Shown: piece after piece, positions 53,577 through 62,950 of the stretch
Layout: each line of letters begins with the position of its first letter
How positions within the stretch are numbered: the stretch's first letter is position 1
Assembly: GCF_032380675.1 (NCBI RefSeq)
Contig: NZ_JAWDIX010000001.1
Coordinates: 1,426,001 to 1,490,000 of the forward strand
Length of the DNA: 64,000 bases
Direction: 5' to 3'
Source of the DNA: Anaerolentibacter hominis
Lineage (GTDB): Bacteria; Bacillota; Clostridia; Lachnospirales; Lachnospiraceae
The notes under the pieces: generated by a model
Database searches by the model: none
Seen by the model: the letters and a program-made list of their open reading frames with translations, nothing else
What the model was told of the DNA's origin: nothing
Program-made: the position numbers and the translations under genes

Positions 53577-55256
53577 TCACTTCTGAAGAATCCGCCAGGA
53601 ACCCTCTTTCAGGAAATAATTGGCGTTTTCCCTGGCGTGTTCAATAATTTTAGGATCATATCCCATAATACCCAGCAGCAGAATCGCGTTCTTCTCATTG
53701 GAATTGCCCGGATGCAGGATATAATCAAATAAAATATCATTATCGCTGACCTGCTCTTCAAAATGATAATTATCATAGTAAGCAGATAAAATCTGGGTCA
53801 GTTCCGTGTCATGGGTGGCCCCAAAGCACAAAACATCAGGTCGCGAAAGGCTTTTCATAATCTCAGAGGACGCGGCAATCCTTTCCAGTGTATTAGTCCC
53901 CCGCAGGACTTCATCCACAAAGCACAAAAGCGGAGGGCCGTCCTGCCCGGCTTCATCCAGAATCCGTTTCAGAGAGCGTATCTCCTTCATATAGTAACTC
54001 TCTCCGCCAAGCAGATCATCCCGCAGTGCCATAGAAGAATAAATCCGGAACATAGAGGCTTCATAGCTGTCCGCCAGCACCATATAACAGGTCTGTGCCA
54101 GCACTGCGTTAATGGCGATTGTCTTTAAGAACGTGGATTTGCCGGAAGCATTGGAGCCGGTAACCAGCACTCCTTTGTCGGCACAGATCGAATTGGCCAC
54201 AGGTTCGTCCAGATAAGGGTGATAAATCCGGACAGCATTCAAATAAGCGCCTTTATCTTTCGCAAATACTGGTTTGCAGAACGAATCCACCTGCCTCCGG
54301 AAGGAGGCAACCGCAATGGAACTGTCCAGCAGACCGATGATCCGGTACATTTCATTTACCTCGTCCCGGTGCGCCATCAGCTGTTTTAGCATGGAATTGA
54401 ATTTAATCAGATCTATGTGAAAAAGAATTCTCAGATAGTCCATCAGGATATCTTCAATGCTTCCCGCCATACTGCCGCCGCTTAAGACAAGAAAGGACCC
54501 CCTCTTATAGGAGGAAAAGGCACGCTGACACCGGCGCATGCTATCCTGGTAACCGGCCAGAATCGGGATATTTTTCTTATCAATCTTTTCCAGAGAATTT
54601 AACATCCGGATAATATAGGAGAAGATCTGGAAATAGGGCTCAATGACGCTTTTCCTCTTATAATAGCTGAATACGTTATTGAATAAAAAGAAAGCCGTCA
54701 GCGGAATACCCACAGCTGCATTTACAAAACAGAAAAACAGGGATGCCGGCAGACCGAAGAGACAGAGCCAGTGAAACCAGGTACGGTCTTTTTCAACCAG
54801 CTCGGAATTCATATACTGATAGATGGAATACTTGGAAAGTTTGCCCATCTGGTGAAAGTTCTTCTGCAAAAACAGCCGTTCATCCTCACGCTCACCGAAG
54901 TATTCAATCAGACGGTCCTTCTCAAGAAGAACATCCTCATCAGTCTCAGGACTGCGCAGCATGGCATAAAGATACTCTTCTCCCATCGCACAACCTGTGG
55001 CATTCATACGCATATACAGTTCCTTTAACTCCAGATCATTCCAGGTTATATCATCTATAAAAGCAGAAGAAGCTTTTTTGGACAGCCAGAACTGTTTTAA
55101 AGCTTCCCACTTGACATCGTTATAGCCTTCATCGGGCACCTCTCCCCAGTTTGCCAGGAGCCGGTTCTCCAGCTGTTTTTCCCGTCGCTTTGCCTCTATT
55201 ATGCTCTGAATAATCAAAAACAGGAGAACGGCCAGAGCCGCAAGTAAAAATTTCAT
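53577..55256 (-). CDS. Membrane-anchored MutS-like ATPase
   Basis: A 559-residue protein with MutS domain V at the C-terminus (Walker A GSNASGKSTFLKTIA, Walker B LLCFVDEVLRGTNTLERI). It lacks the mismatch-binding domain. It has an N-terminal transmembrane helix (about 1-23, MKFLLAALAVLLFLIIQSII) and a hydrophobic pair near 175-220. ATG 55256 is preferred because AAGGG lies upstream; ATG 55304 would add 16 residues. This family (MutS-related, membrane) is known in Clostridia but its role is unclear. It lies directly upstream of rnhA-mutS. Confidence 0.88.
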   Translation of the reverse strand: MKFLLAALAVLLFLIIQSIIEAKRREKQLENRLLANWGEVPDEGYNDVKWEALKQFWLSKKASSAFIDDITWNDLELKELYMRMNATGCAMGEEYLYAMLRSPETDEDVLLEKDRLIEYFGEREDERLFLQKNFHQMGKLSKYSIYQYMNSELVEKDRTWFHWLCLFGLPASLFFCFVNAAVGIPLTAFFLFNNVFSYYKRKSVIEPYFQIFSYIIRMLNSLEKIDKKNIPILAGYQDSMRRCQRAFSSYKRGSFLVLSGGSMAGSIEDILMDYLRILFHIDLIKFNSMLKQLMAHRDEVNEMYRIIGLLDSSIAVASFRRQVDSFCKPVFAKDKGAYLNAVRIYHPYLDEPVANSICADKGVLVTGSNASGKSTFLKTIAINAVLAQTCYMVLADSYEASMFRIYSSMALRDDLLGGESYYMKEIRSLKRILDEAGQDGPPLLCFVDEVLRGTNTLERIAASSEIMKSLSRPDVLCFGATHDTELTQILSAYYDNYHFEEQVSDNDILFDYILHPGNSNEKNAILLLGIMGYDPKIIEHARENANYFLKEGSWRILQK

Positions 55257-55355
55257 ACGATGTATCCCTTCTATGTCGGACTTTGTCCTTTTTCTACTTT
55301 TCATACAGGAGTAAGTATACCATAATCCATTTAAAATGAGAACTAATTAAATAAC

Positions 55356-55397
55356 AAAAACGGGATGTTGTAAGAGAATTTCTCATTACAACACCCC
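55356..55397 (-). terminator. Terminator of the NlpC/P60 gene
   Basis: On the minus strand GGGGTGTTGTAATGAGAA pairs with TTCTCTTACAACATCCC and is followed by TTTTTG. It lies just after the stop at 55419. Confidence 0.85.
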
Positions 55398-55418
55398 TGA
55401 AATAAATTCCTGTTTACA

Positions 55419-56717
55419 TTAATCATTAATGATTTTAACGGCCTTAACCGGCGTACGGTAATAGGCGTTTGAAATCTTAATTCCGCTTCTTGGATTGCTG
55501 GCATGTATGATCTGTCCGTTCCCGATATAAATGGCAACATGGCTGATGCCATAGCCGTTTCCATAGAACAGCAGATCGCCCGGTCTGATACTTCCAAGGC
55601 TGATGGTCGTTCCCGCTCCGGCCTGTGTGGTGGATGTCCTCGGTATCGAATAGCCGAAATGCTCATACACACGCATCGTGAAACCAGAACAGTCGATACC
55701 GCCTGTCAGACTCGTGCCTCCGTATACATAACGGTTGCCCAGGAACTTCTGCGCATAAGCCACAATATCCGCCCGCAGCGATGTGGTCGTATTATTGCTG
55801 CCGTCGCCTACTTCTAGTTCCTTGATTGATACTGCTTTATCCAGCTCATAAGAAAGCTTCACATACTCTGCTGAAACCCAGCCTTTATCATTATCTACAT
55901 AAACCTTAACCCAGCCGTCCTTGATCTTGATGACTTCCAGTTCTTCCTCTTCCGGAACCATGGTCAGGATCTTACAGTCTGTATTGGGTTCTTCTCTTAC
56001 AAACAATGTTTCGGTGGTGACAATCGCCATCTGGGTACCGACTTTCTTCGCCATAGCCGGAACTTCATCCCCCATGACCAGATAATCGGTGGATACATAG
56101 CCGCTTACCTTGCCGGATTTAATCTTGGCCCAGCCATCCTTTGTCACTTCATTGATGTAGCAGCCGGCATTTTTCGGAAGCTTGCCGATAATCTTGCCTT
56201 CTTCACTGGGTTTTTCCCGGATATTTAAATAATTATCCACCTTGGCGATTCCCCAGTTCTCCCAGCGGGAATCATCCTCTTCCACGGGTCCTGCGGGCTT
56301 TTCTTCTTCTTTCGGCTCTTCCTGCCCCTCTGCCTGACCGGGATCTTCCTCCACCGGCGCAATATCCATCCCTTCTCCTGAAGCGGCTTTTACTTTGTTT
56401 TTATCTGATGTTTCTTCCTCTTGGGAAGATTTCGTATCATTTGTCTGATTCTTATCTGCTGTTTCATCTGTACCGTCCAAACCTGTGACGCCGTCTGTTA
56501 TTCCCAGCAGCTGTGTCTTTGGAGCACCGGCATCTTTAAGATTCAGAAGTTCAATCCCTGAAGCAATCACCTGATTATCCAATGTGAGAGAAATCCCTGC
56601 CAGAGGCATCTCACCTGCTAATCTCGCTTCCGCCCCGGCCGCATAAATATCACTGGCCGTAATAGTAAGCAAACCCGCAAGCGTAAGAGATACAATACCA
56701 GTAAATTTTCTATTCAT
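55419..56717 (-). CDS. Secreted SH3/NlpC-P60 endopeptidase
   Basis: A 432-residue secreted peptidoglycan hydrolase. The start ATG 56717 (MNRKFTGIV) lies six bases after AGGAGG; the ATG at 56723 is too close to the site. A signal peptide covers about 1-28. A low-complexity Asp/Glu/Lys linker runs about 75-150. Two bacterial SH3 domains occupy about 155-215 and 225-290 (YLNIREKPSEEGKIIGKL, LFVREEPNTDCKIL). The C-terminal NlpC/P60 domain has Cys in GGIDCSGF, His in ISHVAIYIG and His in IIHAS. It probably cuts gamma-D-Glu to diamino acid bonds in the wall stem peptide. Confidence 0.93.
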   Translation of the reverse strand: MNRKFTGIVSLTLAGLLTITASDIYAAGAEARLAGEMPLAGISLTLDNQVIASGIELLNLKDAGAPKTQLLGITDGVTGLDGTDETADKNQTNDTKSSQEEETSDKNKVKAASGEGMDIAPVEEDPGQAEGQEEPKEEEKPAGPVEEDDSRWENWGIAKVDNYLNIREKPSEEGKIIGKLPKNAGCYINEVTKDGWAKIKSGKVSGYVSTDYLVMGDEVPAMAKKVGTQMAIVTTETLFVREEPNTDCKILTMVPEEEELEVIKIKDGWVKVYVDNDKGWVSAEYVKLSYELDKAVSIKELEVGDGSNNTTTSLRADIVAYAQKFLGNRYVYGGTSLTGGIDCSGFTMRVYEHFGYSIPRTSTTQAGAGTTISLGSIRPGDLLFYGNGYGISHVAIYIGNGQIIHASNPRSGIKISNAYYRTPVKAVKIIND

Positions 56718-56737
56718 AAACATCCTCCTGAAAGGTC

Positions 56738-56782
56738 AATTGTTACAAAATTATTAAATAACTTTATGTCATTGTAACAATT
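56738..56782. promoter_or_regulatory. Inverted repeat overlapping the NlpC/P60 promoter
   Basis: Perfect 10-base arms AATTGTTACA (56738-56747) and TGTAACAATT (56773-56782). The second arm overlaps the -10, so the repeat may be a repressor operator. Confidence 0.55.
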
Positions 56783-56799
56783 AACGGTAAATTTGTCAA
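56771..56799 (-). promoter_or_regulatory. Promoter of the NlpC/P60 gene
   Basis: On the minus strand TTGACA (56799-56794), 17-base spacer, TACAAT (56776-56771). Confidence 0.8.
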
Positions 56800-57016
56800 G
56801 AGTATGTTAAAAACCGAAATAATTTCACCAGGCGGGGCCGCAGAGAGAACATTTATTCGAACAAAGCGGGCAGGCTCACTAGAAAAGTTTGGAGAACTTC
56901 CCTGTGTATTCAAGTACGCCTCGGCGTACTTGCTGCGAGCCGCACGTCATGCTTTGCATGACATAATACATCTGTGCGGCGTTGCAATCCGCCGGAGTCT
57001 TATCTACTTCCATGAT
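56800..57016. other. Gap between NlpC/P60 promoter and spoIVA terminator
   Basis: No convincing gene. It contains palindrome copy 2 (56911-56932) and a nested hairpin about 56940-56981 (GCCGCAC / GTGCGGC with GTCATGC / GCATGAC inside). Confidence 0.5.
56911..56932. repeat. Short palindromic repeat, copy 2
   Basis: Arms CAAGTACGCC and GCGTACTTG. It is 21 of 22 bases identical to the repeat at 10093-10114. Confidence 0.6.
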
Positions 57017-57051
57017 AAAAAATGCGGAAAGACATCCGCTGCCCCTCCGCA
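57017..57051 (-). terminator. Terminator of spoIVA
   Basis: On the minus strand TGCGGA pairs with TCCGCA around a GC-rich loop and is followed by TTTTTT. It lies about 45 bases after the stop. Confidence 0.7.
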
Positions 57052-57095
57052 CTCAAATCATTACCCGCAGCGCGTGCCGGTATATTCCAGCATAA

Positions 57096-58571
57096 TTAAA
57101 TTATAATGCAGACTAATCCGCCGTTATTATCATTTACTACTTTCTGAATCGTATCCTGCAGTTTTGTCTGGCTTTCCTCGTTTAATTTGTAAACTTTATT
57201 GCGGATTCCCTCATCAACCAGCTGTTTGATGGATTTACCAAAGATATTGGTGTCCAGTATCCCTTCCGGATTGTTGGCCGCCGTATCTTCAATATAGGTG
57301 ATCAGATCCGCAGCCTGTTCCTCACTGCCCACAATCGGGGCGATTTCTGTCTCGATGTTTGCCCGGATCATATGAATAGACGGAGCGGTAGCCTTAATCT
57401 TGACGCCGAATTTATTACCATGGCGGATGATTTCCGGCTGTTCAATCTGGATCTCATCCTCGCTGGGCGTCACAACGCCGTAACCTTTAAAGCGCACTTC
57501 CTCGCAGGCGTCGCTGACTTTCTCGTAGGAGGTCTTGATTTCCACCAGTTCTTTCAGCGCGTTAATGAGCTGATACTCGCTCTCCAGAGGAATACCCACC
57601 ATCTCGCTGATCGTTTCATAATAATACTTATCATCCAGGTCAATCAGAAAGCTGACATTTCCCTGTTCCATCTGGATGCCGGATAATTTGCAGTTCTTCA
57701 TATAAGTGGCATTTTCCGGTTTGGGCGCTTCTCTCACATCCTTCATACGGGATACATTGGCAAGAATGGATTTTACAAAGCCGATCAGTTCCTCCTTGAT
57801 GGGATGCTCCACCGGAAGCATATCTACCCACTGAGGTATGTAAAAATGAACGGATTTCAATGGGAAATTCCACAGAATTTCTTCCATGATTTTAGTAATA
57901 TCCTCCCGTCTCAGCTGGGAACAGTTCACAGGAAGCACGGTATTTCCGTATTTTTCTTCCAGACTTTTTGCCAGCTCTAATGTTTCCTTCGAATAAGGCT
58001 TATCGGTATTCAGAAGGATCAGGAAGGGCTTTCCGATTTTCTTTAACTCGTTAATGGTTTTTTCTTCTGGTTCTACATAGGAGCTTCTCTCAATCTCTCC
58101 GAAACTGCCATCCGTGGTAATCACGATTCCGATTGTAGAGTGTTCATTAATTACTTTTCTGGTACCGATCTCCGCCGCTTTTGTAAACGGTATTTCATCG
58201 TCAAACCATGGGGTTTTAACCAGACGTTCTTTATCTCCCTCGCTGTGTCCAGCCGCTCCGTCCACCATATAGCCCACGCAGTCAATCAGCCTGAATTTCA
58301 CCTTGGTGTCCTCATCCATGGCGATTTCGGCCGCTTTTTTTGGTATGAACTTGGGTTCGGTGGTCATAATGGTGCGTCCCGCTGCCGACTGAGGCAGCTC
58401 GTCGATCGCCCTCTCCTTCTCATGTACATCCTCAATGCCGGGAATGACAAGCAAGTCCATAAAACGTTTGATAAAAGTCGATTTTCCTGTACGGACAGGG
58501 CCCACTACACCGATGTAGATTTCACCGTTGGTCCGGTCGGAAATATCTTTATATACGTTAAAGCTTTCCAT
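57096..58571 (-). CDS. spoIVA: Stage IV sporulation protein A, spore-coat ATPase
   Basis: A 491-residue SpoIVA, the ATP-hydrolysing scaffold that polymerises on the forespore surface and anchors the coat. The P-loop is GPVRTGKST at about 24-32; the motif TIMTTEPKF and DCVGYMVDGA follow, and LLNTDKP replaces the usual NKxD. The C-terminal end NGGLVCIII matches the family. ATG 58571 follows AAGGGG. It identifies the organism as an endospore former. The mother-cell sigma-E class is expected from other bacteria, but I see no clear sigma-E box. Confidence 0.98.
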   Translation of the reverse strand: MESFNVYKDISDRTNGEIYIGVVGPVRTGKSTFIKRFMDLLVIPGIEDVHEKERAIDELPQSAAGRTIMTTEPKFIPKKAAEIAMDEDTKVKFRLIDCVGYMVDGAAGHSEGDKERLVKTPWFDDEIPFTKAAEIGTRKVINEHSTIGIVITTDGSFGEIERSSYVEPEEKTINELKKIGKPFLILLNTDKPYSKETLELAKSLEEKYGNTVLPVNCSQLRREDITKIMEEILWNFPLKSVHFYIPQWVDMLPVEHPIKEELIGFVKSILANVSRMKDVREAPKPENATYMKNCKLSGIQMEQGNVSFLIDLDDKYYYETISEMVGIPLESEYQLINALKELVEIKTSYEKVSDACEEVRFKGYGVVTPSEDEIQIEQPEIIRHGNKFGVKIKATAPSIHMIRANIETEIAPIVGSEEQAADLITYIEDTAANNPEGILDTNIFGKSIKQLVDEGIRNKVYKLNEESQTKLQDTIQKVVNDNNGGLVCIII

Positions 58572-58671
58572 AAAAATACCCCTTCCATATAATTTACTTT
58601 GACACGAATCTTAGTTAACTATATGAAAGGGGCACAGCCATTATACCTGAGAGAGTGGGGAATTTTAGAAA

Positions 58672-61245
58672 TTATAAGGTTGGCGGATCAATATTTGAGG
58701 TATCCAGGGGGTTACCTGTACTATCCTTTGTTCTCGCACTTTGATTACCATCCGACGTTATACTTCCTGACAACAAATTTGCAGAGGAACTATTTGTCCG
58801 GGCCCATATTCCAATTGTCCCGAAACTATTGGTGCTGATAGAACCTCCGGATAATTCAAAAGCCCCACCATTCATCAGAATACCCACAGCCTGATAATAT
58901 TTTGCGGCTGAAGAATCTGTTGTGGCTGATACTCTGGAACCACCTTCCAGTTTGCAGCTTCCTCCGGTGATATAAACTCCGGTTGCGTAGCTGTCATTAT
59001 TAGTACCTGGAACACTTGGATTTTCACAGAGAACGGATACATCAGAAGAATCCCTTATGGTACAACTGCCACTGGTGGAGATAACACCACCTTTCTGCTC
59101 TGCTGCCCATCCACCGGCGATCCCGCTGATTGTGACTTTAGCATGAAGTCCTTCCATTATTAAGTTTCCTGTATTATTCAGCAAAAAGATATTGCCTGTA
59201 TTATATGATGTTTCAACAGATCCTCCCATTAAAGTAAGTGTTCCCTGATTAATGATAGTTGAATTGGAATCTAAGGTCAGTGTATAACCTGAGAAATCAA
59301 CACAGGTATTATCGCCATTAAATGTAATTGTTGAATTGCTAATGGCAGCCTCTTTTAAGCGCAGCGTCATTGCGTTGGAGGTTTCTTTGCTGTTTACCTC
59401 AATAAGGGCATTTGCAAAGGTATCAAATCCCTTCTCACAGCCATCGACGGTTACCGTAGCCTTCCTGTCTGTTGTTGCAGTTAAAGTCCTCTCTGCCGTT
59501 CCGGATATCCCTGAATTATTTAAAATATCATCCAGAGACTTATCCCAACCTGTGAATGTACTTGGCAGTGTAATACCCTCCAGATCCATTGCCGTACCTG
59601 GCAAATACTCGTATTCTATACTTCCTGTTGGATCAGTTGGATCAAGGCCGGCCAGATAGAGCATTATATACTCCTCCACTGCATTGCCGGTTATATCGGC
59701 CGGATTACCGTCAATTGTTCCGCTTAAGTTCCGGAGTGTGCCACTATTCTGCACCTGGCCGTTATTTGTTAATGTACCTTCCTTTATCTTCATGGTACCG
59801 TTATTCTGAAACTGTCCATTGTTCAGCAGTGTACCCTTTTTCACCTCTATGGAACCTGAATTTTGAACCACGTCATTGTTCGTCAACGTGACGCTGGTAC
59901 CTTCTATTATCATATTACCGGAGTTCTGGATAGAGCCGTTATTAGTCAGCGCCGAACTGGTATCTTCCAGATATAATGCACCGATGTTGACCAATGTCCC
60001 TTCATTATTAAAGTTTCCCTGCACATGAAGGGAATTCATCCCCTCATTGCGGATCGTGCCATAATTGGTGAGGCTTGTATCATTATTGCTGAGAAGCGTA
60101 ACATTCTCGGTAATCGTCAGGGTATGTCCGGAAGGAATGTCAATCGTGCCGTTGAACACCGCCTGACTGCCGGCCGCTCCGACCAGCTTAATATCCGGAC
60201 ACTGGTTAAAACCTTCATCCAGCATATTCTGATTAATTGGGAAAGGATTATCCCTATCCACGCTTTCTATCGTGATCGTATACTCTGTCGGCACTGTCGT
60301 ACCAGGATAGAATGGCAGAACTTCCGGCTGTTCCGGCTTGCGCTCTTCTCCTAAATCAGCCTCCAGGCCGCTGTTTCCGCTGTAATTTATATTCTTATCA
60401 TCTTCCAGCCTCTCCGCTTCCTGCTCCTGCAGCAAAAGAAGTTTCTTATCTTCCTCCTTTTCCCGCTCTGCCGCCTTCTTCTGAGCCTTCTTAAGTTCAG
60501 CCTCCGTAATGCCTGAACCTTCCTGAACTCTGTTCATCAGAGAAGAATCTCCCAGTATTTCCTGACCTGCAAAGAACGGAATCATATCCGGAGTAAGCTT
60601 CCTTGTAACGCCCTCAATCTGCTGCCCGTTTCCAGGGCTTAACATAAACTGTCTGCCTGCTTTCAGAGTGACAGCCTTCTGACCGTTCTTACCCTGATAG
60701 GTAATATAACCGCTTCCGTCATAGATTTGTACACACTGTTCGGACCCGGCCTGATAACCATTCTGATTTACCGAAGCCCGTGAAGATACGATTCCGGAGG
60801 TGCCCCGAATACCCATGGCCATGTTAGAAGTCCGAACTGTCACGGCTTCATCCGATTTTAACTTTTCTGACACATTAAAAAACAATTCTCCGCTCAAAAG
60901 ATTGATTTCATTTTTACCGCCCTGCTTCTTGATTTCGACTTCCGTATTTTCATCCAGCTTCACTGCCTTTTTATCATCCAGAGACAGGTAGGCATAGCTT
61001 TTAGAGCCGGTCTTGATCGTATAGCCGTCATAAACCCTCATGTTCTTTCTTAGCTTTACCGCCTTGCCTGATTTATTTGCCGCCGAAACACTCTCACCTG
61101 AGTATTTGGTAATTTTTATAGAAATTCCTTCTGCTTTTTCTTTCGCCATACTACCTGCCGGAGCAATACCTGCTGTGAGCAGACAGGCCAGAAGCAGGAA
61201 TACAGACAAGCGCCGCAGCCTGGCAAAAACGTTTCTTTTTTTCAT
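58672..61245 (-). CDS. Secreted FecR-domain protein with repeated beta-rich solenoid
   Basis: An 857-residue secreted protein. AGGAGG precedes ATG 61245. A signal peptide covers about 1-34. A FecR-type domain lies at about 40-150 (VYDGYTIKTGSKSYAYLSLDD, NLLSGELFFNVSEKL, GIRGTSGIV). A charged coiled coil covers about 245-290. From about 390 to 515 there are repeats of the form LTNNGxIQNSGxxxIxxGT, and from about 640 another Gly/Ser/Asn-rich region, both compatible with right-handed beta-helices. No cell-wall anchor motif or enzyme motif is seen. It is downstream of the SLH/NHL gene, with a 13-base gap. Confidence 0.85.
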   Translation of the reverse strand: MKKRNVFARLRRLSVFLLLACLLTAGIAPAGSMAKEKAEGISIKITKYSGESVSAANKSGKAVKLRKNMRVYDGYTIKTGSKSYAYLSLDDKKAVKLDENTEVEIKKQGGKNEINLLSGELFFNVSEKLKSDEAVTVRTSNMAMGIRGTSGIVSSRASVNQNGYQAGSEQCVQIYDGSGYITYQGKNGQKAVTLKAGRQFMLSPGNGQQIEGVTRKLTPDMIPFFAGQEILGDSSLMNRVQEGSGITEAELKKAQKKAAEREKEEDKKLLLLQEQEAERLEDDKNINYSGNSGLEADLGEERKPEQPEVLPFYPGTTVPTEYTITIESVDRDNPFPINQNMLDEGFNQCPDIKLVGAAGSQAVFNGTIDIPSGHTLTITENVTLLSNNDTSLTNYGTIRNEGMNSLHVQGNFNNEGTLVNIGALYLEDTSSALTNNGSIQNSGNMIIEGTSVTLTNNDVVQNSGSIEVKKGTLLNNGQFQNNGTMKIKEGTLTNNGQVQNSGTLRNLSGTIDGNPADITGNAVEEYIMLYLAGLDPTDPTGSIEYEYLPGTAMDLEGITLPSTFTGWDKSLDDILNNSGISGTAERTLTATTDRKATVTVDGCEKGFDTFANALIEVNSKETSNAMTLRLKEAAISNSTITFNGDNTCVDFSGYTLTLDSNSTIINQGTLTLMGGSVETSYNTGNIFLLNNTGNLIMEGLHAKVTISGIAGGWAAEQKGGVISTSGSCTIRDSSDVSVLCENPSVPGTNNDSYATGVYITGGSCKLEGGSRVSATTDSSAAKYYQAVGILMNGGAFELSGGSISTNSFGTIGIWARTNSSSANLLSGSITSDGNQSARTKDSTGNPLDTSNIDPPTL

Positions 61246-61258
61246 CCGCTGTATCCTC

Positions 61259-62911
61259 CTATCGCTTTGTGTTCAGACATATCACATGATTTTTAAAACT
61301 GTCCGCTACATACAATTTTCCATCCGCCGTGGAAACGAACAGACCAGCGGGATTGACCAAATAGTCATCCCAGCCGGACAGCCGGGAATAGGCCGGGTTG
61401 CCGTAACCGGCCAGAGTGGAGACCATCCCGTCCCGCACGGTACGAATCATGCCATTGCCGGAATCCGCGATATAGAGCGTTCCCTTTTCATCTACCGTCA
61501 CATCCACCGGACCGTTGAACAGAGCCTTTGATGCCTCTCCGTCCTGAAAGCCTCCAAGAAATCCGCCCACAGCATCTTTTTCATCCCCGCTGCCGGCAAT
61601 TGTAGTGACCTGGCCATTCTCTATCTTCCGAATCCGCTGGTTGCCGGAATCCGCCACATAGAGGATTCCGCCGTCACAGACAACACCCATGGGGCTGCTA
61701 AAGAGCGCTTCCGATGCCTTACCGTCTCGATAACCGCCCTCACCCGGCATTCCGGCTAAGGTGGTGACGGTCCCGTTTTTATCTATTTTACGTATGCAGT
61801 TGTTCCCGGTGTCCGCGATATAAACGATACCGCTTTTGGAAACGTCCATACCCTGGGGATTATTGAACTGGGCTTCCTGCCGGCGGCCGTTTTTCATACC
61901 GGCACTACCCGTGCCCGCATAAGTTTCTACCGTATTCTTTCCGACAGAAATCAAACGTATCGCATGATTCCCCGAATCCGCGGCCAGTACGCCGCCCTTC
62001 ACACTTCTCACGCTGGAAGGACTGCTAAAAACAGCCTCTTCACAGGGACCGTCCACGTATCCGCCCAGCTGGCCGCCGTTAAAATCAGCCGCCGTCTTTC
62101 GACCTGCCAGAACCGAAAGCACGCCGTTTTTGATCTGCTTAATCTGTCCGTTTGCCGTATCGGCCAGGTAGATTACCCCATCCGAAGAACGGGCGATACC
62201 CAGCGGCCGTTTCAGTTCTAATCCGTTGACTTTCGTTCCCTCAGGCAAGCCCCCTGCCAGAACTTTAGGTGATGGTTGTTCAAAATGACCGGCCTCCGCA
62301 CAGGAGCGGATCAGAGAGGCCGCATAAGACCAGGTTACCTTCTTAACCGGTCCGAGCTTTTCATCCGATTCACTTTTCAATATCCCGGCGGCAAGCAGAC
62401 CAGAAACATAAGGCCGGGTCTTTACAGAAAGGCTGGCAAAATCACGGTAGGATGACAAATCTGCTTCTCTCTCAATTCCGGTCAGACGACCGATATAGTA
62501 GGCCGCAATTTGCTTTGTGAGCACCTTGTCAGGCTCTATCTTTTTCTTTTTTCCATCTTTCGATTCAAACAGAATATCAAGGGAAGCCGCAGCCGCGATA
62601 TAGTTCCGGAAGCTCTTTTTCACCTTACTCTTATCCGTGTAGGTCAATTTATTAAATTGAGCCGTAGTCCCCTTCTGTCCCGCCGCGGACAAAAGCAGAA
62701 CCAGAAATTCCTGCCTTGTAATAGTACCAGAAGGATTAGCCAGAATTTTATCTGTGTCAAACACTTCGCCTAATATCTTATTTTCCTGCAGCCAGAGAAG
62801 ATCTTCCGATTGTTTCTGACTGACCGCCATCCTGCCGTTCTGTGGCACAAGCAGCGCCGCTGTCATCGATAAAACGAGAAAAATTACTGCAATGCGATAC
62901 TGTTTCTTCAT
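61259..62911 (-). CDS. SLH-domain and NHL-repeat beta-propeller surface protein
   Basis: A 550-residue secreted protein. The start ATG 62911 (MKKQYRIAVIF) follows GGAGG by eight bases. A signal peptide covers about 1-28. Degenerate S-layer homology (SLH) units lie at about 30-215 (ITRQEFLVLLLSAAG, YRDFASLSVKTRPYVSGLLAAGIL), which would bind secondary cell-wall polymers. NHL-type repeats cover about 230-550, each with YLADTANGQIK or YIADSGNGMIR, forming a beta-propeller. It should be exposed on the cell wall. It overlaps no gene and probably forms one transcript with the FecR protein and the HD-GYP gene. Confidence 0.88.
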   Translation of the reverse strand: MKKQYRIAVIFLVLSMTAALLVPQNGRMAVSQKQSEDLLWLQENKILGEVFDTDKILANPSGTITRQEFLVLLLSAAGQKGTTAQFNKLTYTDKSKVKKSFRNYIAAAASLDILFESKDGKKKKIEPDKVLTKQIAAYYIGRLTGIEREADLSSYRDFASLSVKTRPYVSGLLAAGILKSESDEKLGPVKKVTWSYAASLIRSCAEAGHFEQPSPKVLAGGLPEGTKVNGLELKRPLGIARSSDGVIYLADTANGQIKQIKNGVLSVLAGRKTAADFNGGQLGGYVDGPCEEAVFSSPSSVRSVKGGVLAADSGNHAIRLISVGKNTVETYAGTGSAGMKNGRRQEAQFNNPQGMDVSKSGIVYIADTGNNCIRKIDKNGTVTTLAGMPGEGGYRDGKASEALFSSPMGVVCDGGILYVADSGNQRIRKIENGQVTTIAGSGDEKDAVGGFLGGFQDGEASKALFNGPVDVTVDEKGTLYIADSGNGMIRTVRDGMVSTLAGYGNPAYSRLSGWDDYLVNPAGLFVSTADGKLYVADSFKNHVICLNTKR

Positions 62912-62950
62912 GATGTTTTCCTCCATCTTGTCTTAAGTTGACAGTTTCTC

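Noticed and set aside
57096..58571. Sigma-E promoter of spoIVA
   Set aside because: Expected by homology, but no convincing -35/-10 match for sigma-E was found in 58572-58671.
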